In this document: positions 59,610-64,000 of the stretch, one piece after another | How the letters are laid out: every line of letters begins with the position of its first letter | Numbering within the stretch: position 1 is the stretch's first letter | DNA from: Clostridia bacterium | Lineage (GTDB): Bacteria > Bacillota > Clostridia > Christensenellales > Aristaeellaceae | DNA length: 64,000 bases | NCBI GenBank assembly: GCA_017508975.1 | Contig: JAFWQU010000003.1 | Location: 62,001 to 126,000 of the forward strand | Reading direction: 5' to 3' | Translations under genes and position numbers: made by a program | The notes under the pieces: model-generated | Seen by the model: only the letters and a program-made list of their open reading frames with translations | What the model was told of the DNA's origin: nothing | Databases searched by the model: none

Positions 59610-61136
59610 ATGAAATACGTCCTTGGAATCGATCTTGGAACCTCCGGCACCAAAACGGTGCTCTTTGACCGGGAGGGACGCGCGCAGGCCTCCGCGCTGG
59701 TGGAGTATCCGATGTATCAGCCGCACAACGGCTGGGCGGAGCAGGATCCGCAGGACTGGTACCAGGCCGCGGTCTCCACGATCAAGCAGGTGCTGCAGAA
59801 GAGCGGCGTCGATCCCCGCGACGTCGTGTCCCTGGGCATCTCCGGCCAGATGCACGGCCTGGTGATGCTCGACGAGCAGGGCCAGGTGCTGCGCCGCTCG
59901 ATCATCTGGTGCGACCAGCGCACGCAGAAGGAGTGCGACGAGATCCATGAGCGCGTCGGCCGGGAACGGCTGATCCAGATCACCGCGAACCCCGCGCTGA
60001 CCGGCTTCACGCTCTCCAAGCTGCTCTGGGTGCGCAACCATGAGCCCGAGATCTACGCCCGCTGCGCGCACATCCTGCTACCCAAGGACTACGTGCGTTT
60101 CATGCTCACCGGCGACTACGCCACCGAGGTCTCCGACGCCTCCGGCATGCAGATGCTGGACGTGCCGAACCGCTGCTGGTCCAAGGAGCTGCTGCAGATT
60201 CTGGACATCGACGAGAGCCTGCTGGCGAAGGTCTATGAGAGCCCCGAGGTCACCGGCCACATCTCCGACGAGGCGGCCCAGCTGACCGGCCTGAGCACTG
60301 CGACCCTGGTGGTCGGCGGCGCGGGCGACAACGCGGCCGCGGCCGTGGGCACGGGTGTGGTGGAGGACGGAACCGCCTTCACGACCATCGGCACCTCCGG
60401 CGTGGTGTTCGCGCACACGAGCCAGCTGGCCATCGACCCCAAGGGCCGCGTGCACACCTTCTGCTGCGCGGTGCCGGGCGCCTGGCACGTCATGGGCGTG
60501 ACCCAGGGCGCGGGCCTCTCCCTGAAATGGTTCCGCGACCAGTTCTGCGGCGCGGAGAAGAACGCCGCGAACCAGATGGGCGTGGATCCCTATGATCTCC
60601 TGAACAAGGAGGCCGCCCTGTCGCCCATCGGCGCGAACAAGCTGCTCTACGCCCCCTATCTGATGGGCGAGCGCACTCCGCACCTGGACGCGGACTGCCG
60701 CGGCATGTTCTTCGGCCTCTCCGCCATGCACACCCGCCGGGATCTCCTGCGCGCGGTGATGGAGGGCGTCACCTACTCCCTGGCCGACTGTCTGGGCGTC
60801 CTGCATGAGATGGGCGTCGATCCGGCGGAGATGCTGGCCTGCGGCGGCGGCGGACGTTCCCCGCTGTGGCGGCAGATGCTGGCGGACGTGTTCGGCTGCC
60901 CGGTGGCCACCACCGTGAACACCGAGGGCCCCGCCCTGGGCGTCGCGATTCTGGCTGGCGTCGGCGCGGGCCTGTACACGTCGGTGCCCGAGGCCTGCCA
61001 TGCGATGATCCACAAGAATCCCGCCCAGGACCCGATCCCGGAGGATCAGGAGAAGTACCGGAAGTTCTATGACGTCTACCGTCAGCTTTACCCCGCCAAC
61101 AAGCAGGTCTTCAAGGCCCTGGCCGCGGCGGAGTGA
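59610..61136 (+). CDS. xylB: xylulokinase
   Basis: A 508-residue FGGY kinase. MKYVLGIDLGTSGTKTVLFD is the first phosphate-binding motif; QDWYQAAVSTIKQVL, SGQMHGLVMLDEQGQVL (substrate region typical of XylB), WCDQRTQKECDEI and TTIGTSGVVFAHTS (second phosphate loop) follow. ACGGGGRSPLWRQMLADVFG is the C-terminal FGGY signature. It phosphorylates xylulose to feed the pentose phosphate pathway. Start at 59610 after AGGGAGGAAG. No xylose isomerase is in the window. Confidence 0.95.
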   Translation: MKYVLGIDLGTSGTKTVLFDREGRAQASALVEYPMYQPHNGWAEQDPQDWYQAAVSTIKQVLQKSGVDPRDVVSLGISGQMHGLVMLDEQGQVLRRSIIWCDQRTQKECDEIHERVGRERLIQITANPALTGFTLSKLLWVRNHEPEIYARCAHILLPKDYVRFMLTGDYATEVSDASGMQMLDVPNRCWSKELLQILDIDESLLAKVYESPEVTGHISDEAAQLTGLSTATLVVGGAGDNAAAAVGTGVVEDGTAFTTIGTSGVVFAHTSQLAIDPKGRVHTFCCAVPGAWHVMGVTQGAGLSLKWFRDQFCGAEKNAANQMGVDPYDLLNKEAALSPIGANKLLYAPYLMGERTPHLDADCRGMFFGLSAMHTRRDLLRAVMEGVTYSLADCLGVLHEMGVDPAEMLACGGGGRSPLWRQMLADVFGCPVATTVNTEGPALGVAILAGVGAGLYTSVPEACHAMIHKNPAQDPIPEDQEKYRKFYDVYRQLYPANKQVFKALAAAE

Positions 61137-61144
61137 GACGGGGG

Positions 61145-61200
61145 GATTCCGCGCCTGCGGGCGCGGCCGGGGGCGTGTCAATCGCCCCCGGACCCCTTCG
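61145..61200 (-). repeat. R1 core with covaried stem
   Basis: Reversed core with CCGGGGGC/GCCCCCGG in place of CCAGGGC/GCCCTGG, and loop GTGTCAATC. Second hairpin GCGCC/GGCGC is kept. It lies right after the xylB stop. Confidence 0.7.
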
Positions 61201-61244
61201 CGAGGACTTGATTTGCAGGATGAGATGCCGGAAGGAGGATGCGC

Positions 61245-61757
61245 ATGGGAATTTTTGACGAAGCCAAGAAAAAGGTCCAGGAGCTGCTGGACCAGACGGA
61301 TCTGGACGAGAAGCTGGTCGCGGGCGTGCAGGGCGTAAAGGAGCGCGTGCAGGGTCTGCTGGACCGGACGGACACGGATGAGATCGCCGCGGGCGTGCAG
61401 AGCGCCAAGGAGGGCCTGTCCGGCCTGCTGGACGCGCTGGACGAGACCGAGCGCGCCATCCAGAAGCCCATCGTGGAGGGCGCGCAGGAGCTGCGCGGCC
61501 AGGTGCAGGACGCGATCGACCAGGCGAAGGTCGAGGAGAAAATCAACACCGGCGTACAGACCGTGCAGGAGCGCCTGCAGAGCTTCGTGTCGCAGTTCAC
61601 GCAGCCCGTGGAGACGAAAGCCGTGGACACCGCCGTCCCCGAGGAGCGCGTGGCCGCCGTTCCCACGATCCAGGTCGAGGAGCCCGAGATTCCGATGATC
61701 GAGATTCCCCCGGAAGCCGAACAGACGACGGATAATCCCCCGGAGGACGGGCAATAA
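61245..61757 (+). CDS. small helical repeat protein of unknown function
   Basis: A 170-residue cytoplasmic protein. Start at 61245, 6 bases after GGAGG. It begins with internal repeats: QELLDQTDLDEKLVAGVQGV, QGLLDRTDTDEIAAGVQSA and SGLLDALDETERAIQ, then QVQDAIDQAKVEEKINTGVQ. It is probably a long amphipathic helix bundle or coiled coil, followed by an acidic Pro-rich tail (VEEPEIPMIEIPPEAEQTTD). No family recognised. It lies between xylB and nrdR, 12 bases before the latter. Confidence 0.7.
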   Translation: MGIFDEAKKKVQELLDQTDLDEKLVAGVQGVKERVQGLLDRTDTDEIAAGVQSAKEGLSGLLDALDETERAIQKPIVEGAQELRGQVQDAIDQAKVEEKINTGVQTVQERLQSFVSQFTQPVETKAVDTAVPEERVAAVPTIQVEEPEIPMIEIPPEAEQTTDNPPEDGQ

Positions 61758-61769
61758 GGAGGGGTTCGC

Positions 61770-62261
61770 ATGCGCTGTCAGGTCTGCAACTGCCTGGAGA
61801 GCAGAGTCATCGACTCCCGCCCCACGGAGGAGGGCAACTGCATCCGCAGGCGCCGGGAGTGCACGCGCTGCGGACGGCGCTTCACCACCTACGAGAAGGT
61901 TGAGCAGCTGCCGCTGATGGTCATCAAGCGCGACGGCAGCCGCGAGCCTTTCGAGCCCCAGAAGATCCGCGCGGGCATCCTCCACGCCTGCGGCAAACTG
62001 CCGGTCAGCGCCCAGCAGATGCAGGAGATCGCCGACCGCGTGGAACAGGCGGCCTACAACAGCGGCGACGCGGAGATCTCCAGCCAGCGCATCGGCGACA
62101 TGGTCATGGCCGAGCTGAAGCAGGTCAACGACGTGGCCTACGTCCGCTTTGCCGCGGTCTACCGGAAATTCACGGACCTGACGACCTTCATGTCCGAACT
62201 GCAGAAGCTGGTGGAGGAGAACCAGACCAATCCCGCGGCGGACGACAAACAGGGAGAGTAA
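61770..62261 (+). CDS. nrdR: transcriptional repressor NrdR
   Basis: A 163-residue repressor of ribonucleotide reductase genes. The zinc ribbon is MRCQVCNCLESRVIDSRPTE with its partner RRECTRCGRRFTTYEKVEQ, and the ATP-cone follows (VIKRDGSREPFEPQKIRAGI ... RIGDMVMAELKQVNDVAYVR). Length and motifs are canonical. It lies 2 bases before rhaB and shares the xylB-direction transcript. No NrdR box was recognised near it. Confidence 0.96.
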   Translation: MRCQVCNCLESRVIDSRPTEEGNCIRRRRECTRCGRRFTTYEKVEQLPLMVIKRDGSREPFEPQKIRAGILHACGKLPVSAQQMQEIADRVEQAAYNSGDAEISSQRIGDMVMAELKQVNDVAYVRFAAVYRKFTDLTTFMSELQKLVEENQTNPAADDKQGE

Positions 62262-62263
62262 GC

Positions 62264-63532
62264 ATGAAAACCGCGTTGGCCATCGATATCGGCGCGTCCT
62301 CCGGAAGGCACCTGCTGGGCTGGATGGAGGACGGCACCCTGAAAACCCGTGAGGTCTACCGCTTTCCCAACGGCGTGACGGAGGCGGACGGCCATCTGAC
62401 CTGGGATCTGGAGGCGCTGGAGGCGCATGTCCGCAGGGGCATCGACGAGGCGCTGCAAATCGAGCCGGGGCTGGAGAGCCTCTCCGTCGACACCTGGGGC
62501 GTGGACTACGTCCTGATGAACGGGTCTGAGCCGATCCTGCCCTGCTACGCCTACCGCGACGGCCGCACCAGGGACGTGATCCCGCTCGTGCACGGGAAGA
62601 TCCCCTTCCCGGAGCTCTACCGGCGCACGGGCATCCAGTTCCAGCCCTTCAACACGATCTATCAGCTGTACGCCGATCAGCTGGCCGGCCGCCTGACGGA
62701 TGCCACGGACTTCCTGATGATGCCGGAGTATCTGCTGTACCGGCTCTGCGGCGAGAAGAGCCACGAGTACACCAACGCCACCACCGGCGGCATGGTCAGC
62801 GCCGCGACAGGCGAGTACGACGGGGAGATCATCCGCGCGCTCGGGCTGCCGGAGCGGTTCTTCAGGCCCCTGCAGCGCCCGGGCACCGTGATCGGCAGGT
62901 ACAAGGGCATCCGGGTGGTGCTCTGCGCCACCCACGACACCGGCAGCGCCGTCGAGGGCATCCCGATGGAGCCGGACGAGCTGTTCCTCTCCAGCGGCAC
63001 CTGGAGCCTGCTGGGGATGCGCACGCCGCACCCGCTGACCGACGAGGCCAGCCTCGCCGCCAACTACTCCAACGAGGGCGGCGTGGGCTACAACCGCTAT
63101 CTGAAGAACATCATGGGCATGTGGCTGGTGAACCGCCTGCGCGAGGAGCTCTGCCCGGGCAAGCCCTGGAATGAGATCACCGCCGCGGCGGAGGCGAGCG
63201 CCTTCGACGGCCTTGTGGACGCCAACGACCCCGTATTCCTCGCCCCGGCGAGCATGCGGGAGGCCTTCGACAGCCGCCTGACGCCGCCGCCGGAGGAGGC
63301 CGCGGGCTATTTCCGCTGCGCCTACCGCTCCCTGGCCCAGGCCTACCGGCAGGCCATCGGCGACATCGAGCGCGCCACCGGCCGTTCCTGCCACAAGCTC
63401 TACATCGTCGGCGGCGGCGCGAAGAACGCCTTCCTGAACCGCCTGACCGCGGAGGCCACCGGCAAGGAAGTCATCGCCCTCCCCATCGAAGCCACCGCCC
63501 TGGGAAACTTGAAGGTGCAGATGGGAGAATAA
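62264..63532 (+). CDS. rhaB: rhamnulokinase
   Basis: A 422-residue FGGY kinase, a little shorter than most RhaB. Phosphate loops are ALAIDIGASSGRHLLGW and LFLSSGTWSLLGM; SVDTWGVDYVLMNGS and IPFPELYRRTGIQFQPFNTI are typical of rhamnulokinase, as is FLMMPEYLLYRLCGEKSHEY. The end YIVGGGAKNAFLNRLTAEAT is the FGGY C-terminal signature. It phosphorylates rhamnulose from pectin or similar sugars. It starts 2 bases after nrdR and is followed by an R1 unit and a terminator. Confidence 0.9.
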   Translation: MKTALAIDIGASSGRHLLGWMEDGTLKTREVYRFPNGVTEADGHLTWDLEALEAHVRRGIDEALQIEPGLESLSVDTWGVDYVLMNGSEPILPCYAYRDGRTRDVIPLVHGKIPFPELYRRTGIQFQPFNTIYQLYADQLAGRLTDATDFLMMPEYLLYRLCGEKSHEYTNATTGGMVSAATGEYDGEIIRALGLPERFFRPLQRPGTVIGRYKGIRVVLCATHDTGSAVEGIPMEPDELFLSSGTWSLLGMRTPHPLTDEASLAANYSNEGGVGYNRYLKNIMGMWLVNRLREELCPGKPWNEITAAAEASAFDGLVDANDPVFLAPASMREAFDSRLTPPPEEAAGYFRCAYRSLAQAYRQAIGDIERATGRSCHKLYIVGGGAKNAFLNRLTAEATGKEVIALPIEATALGNLKVQMGE

Positions 63533-63668
63533 GACTGATTTCAAGTAAAGCAGCAAATCAAGCAACAGCATGCATCCGAAGGTCCAGGGCGATCGGAAAG
63601 CCCTGGTCGCGCCCGCAGGCGTGAAATCTCACTGTTGACGATAAGCATTTTAAACTGAGAACAGTATA
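63533..63668 (+). repeat. R1 repeat, MITE-like unit (short core)
   Basis: Begins right after the rhaB stop: GACTGATTTCAAGTAAAG; ends ACTGAGAACAGTATAA. Core at 63576-63628; the second hairpin has one unpaired change (GCGTG for GCGCG). Confidence 0.8.
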
Positions 63669-63680
63669 AGACCGTTTTCC

Positions 63681-63748
63681 AAACCCCTTCTCCTGAACAG
63701 AGATAATACATCGCAGTATTGTCGATGATTTCGGGAGAAGGGGTTTTT
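63681..63748. terminator. terminator after rhaB
   Basis: AAACCCCTTCTCC (63681-63693) pairs perfectly with GGAGAAGGGGTTT (63734-63746) with T after it, and an inner loop of about 40 bases. It can act in both directions. Confidence 0.75.
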
Positions 63749-63824
63749 ATGAATCCGGATTACGGAACCGCGCGCGGGGTGGATATGCTGGGAGTGTCAG
63801 AGAACAGACGAAGGAGGCATTCCG

Positions 63825-64000
63825 ATGAAACGCATGTTTGGAATCCTGATGCTGCTGGTGCTGCTGGTGCCGCTGGGCGCGCTGGGCGAGGGCGGAATGC
63901 CCACCATGCTGGTGTCCGCGGTGAACGGGGAGGCGTCCGGACTGGTGGAGATCCCCGTCTGGACCGCTCCCGCGAAAACCATGGTCTCCGAGGACGGCGC
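63825..64000 (+). CDS. secreted protein, cut by the window end
   Basis: The first 58 residues of an exported protein: signal peptide MKRMFGILMLLVLLVPLGAL, then EGGMPTMLVSAVNGEASG and VEIPVWTAPAKTMVSED. AAGGAGG lies 7 bases before the start. The visible mature part is too short to name; it may begin an SH3-like domain. The remainder lies beyond the window. Confidence 0.7.
   Translation, partial: MKRMFGILMLLVLLVPLGALGEGGMPTMLVSAVNGEASGLVEIPVWTAPAKTMVSEDG

Overview
The window looks like a chromosomal piece of a GC-rich Bacillota (Clostridia-type) bacterium that lives on plant fibre, probably in an animal gut. The evidence is whiA, rapZ, murB, nrdR, a YtrA-type GntR regulator, a DegV protein, an ABC-F ATPase, canonical AAGGAGG ribosome binding sites and sigma-A promoters, together with a GH51 arabinofuranosidase, a GH44 glucanase, a CE2-type esterase, xylulokinase and rhamnulokinase. 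No rRNA, tRNA, complete insertion sequence or CRISPR array was seen. Species-level assignment is not possible from the sequence alone.

Layout. 1-8 kb: small accessory genes (flavin split-barrel protein, SH3 protein, GNAT enzymes, DUF5680), then an Rrf2 regulator divergent from metY, which has a Cys-containing leader peptide and an attenuator. 8-23 kb: GH51, secreted and cell-wall proteins, hydrolase, DegV, ABC-F, polysaccharide deacetylase, SEC-C protein and a Gfo/Idh/MocA dehydrogenase. 23.4-24.1 kb: an AT-richer type III toxin-antitoxin module (ToxN/AbiQ-like toxin with a short repeat-RNA antitoxin). 24-28 kb: CE2 esterase and a YtrA-type regulator with ABC transporter. 28-36 kb: a run of secreted proteins (BIG2, SH3, GH44, CotH/lamin-tail). 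36-40 kb: a three-gene ABC importer behind a perfect consensus promoter. 41-47 kb: two large secreted proteins. 47-59.5 kb: minus-strand serS, argS and a tightly packed seven-gene run murB-rapZ-C11 peptidase-whiA-cyclophilin-isomerase-dehydrogenase. 59.5-64 kb: xylB, a small helical protein, nrdR, rhaB and the start of another secreted protein.

The most striking structure outside genes is a dense family of dispersed repeats. About two dozen copies of a 53-75 bp two-hairpin core (called R1 here) fill almost every larger intergenic gap. Some copies sit inside roughly 140 bp MITE-like units with ends related to TACTGATCTCAAG, often immediately after stop codons. Others occur as inverted pairs that bound further repeat modules (R2, R3, R4). 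Stem changes are compensated between copies, which suggests selection or past selection for structure. A few copies have become fold-back hairpins, one of which looks like a working terminator.

How the parts fit: secreted GH51, GH44 and CE2 enzymes would release arabinose, xylose-type and acetylated sugars, which XylB, RhaB, the isomerase-like protein and the two dehydrogenases could process. MetY makes homocysteine and would be controlled by Cys supply through the leader peptide and perhaps by the Rrf2 protein. The ToxN module is a likely phage-defence or stabilisation element.
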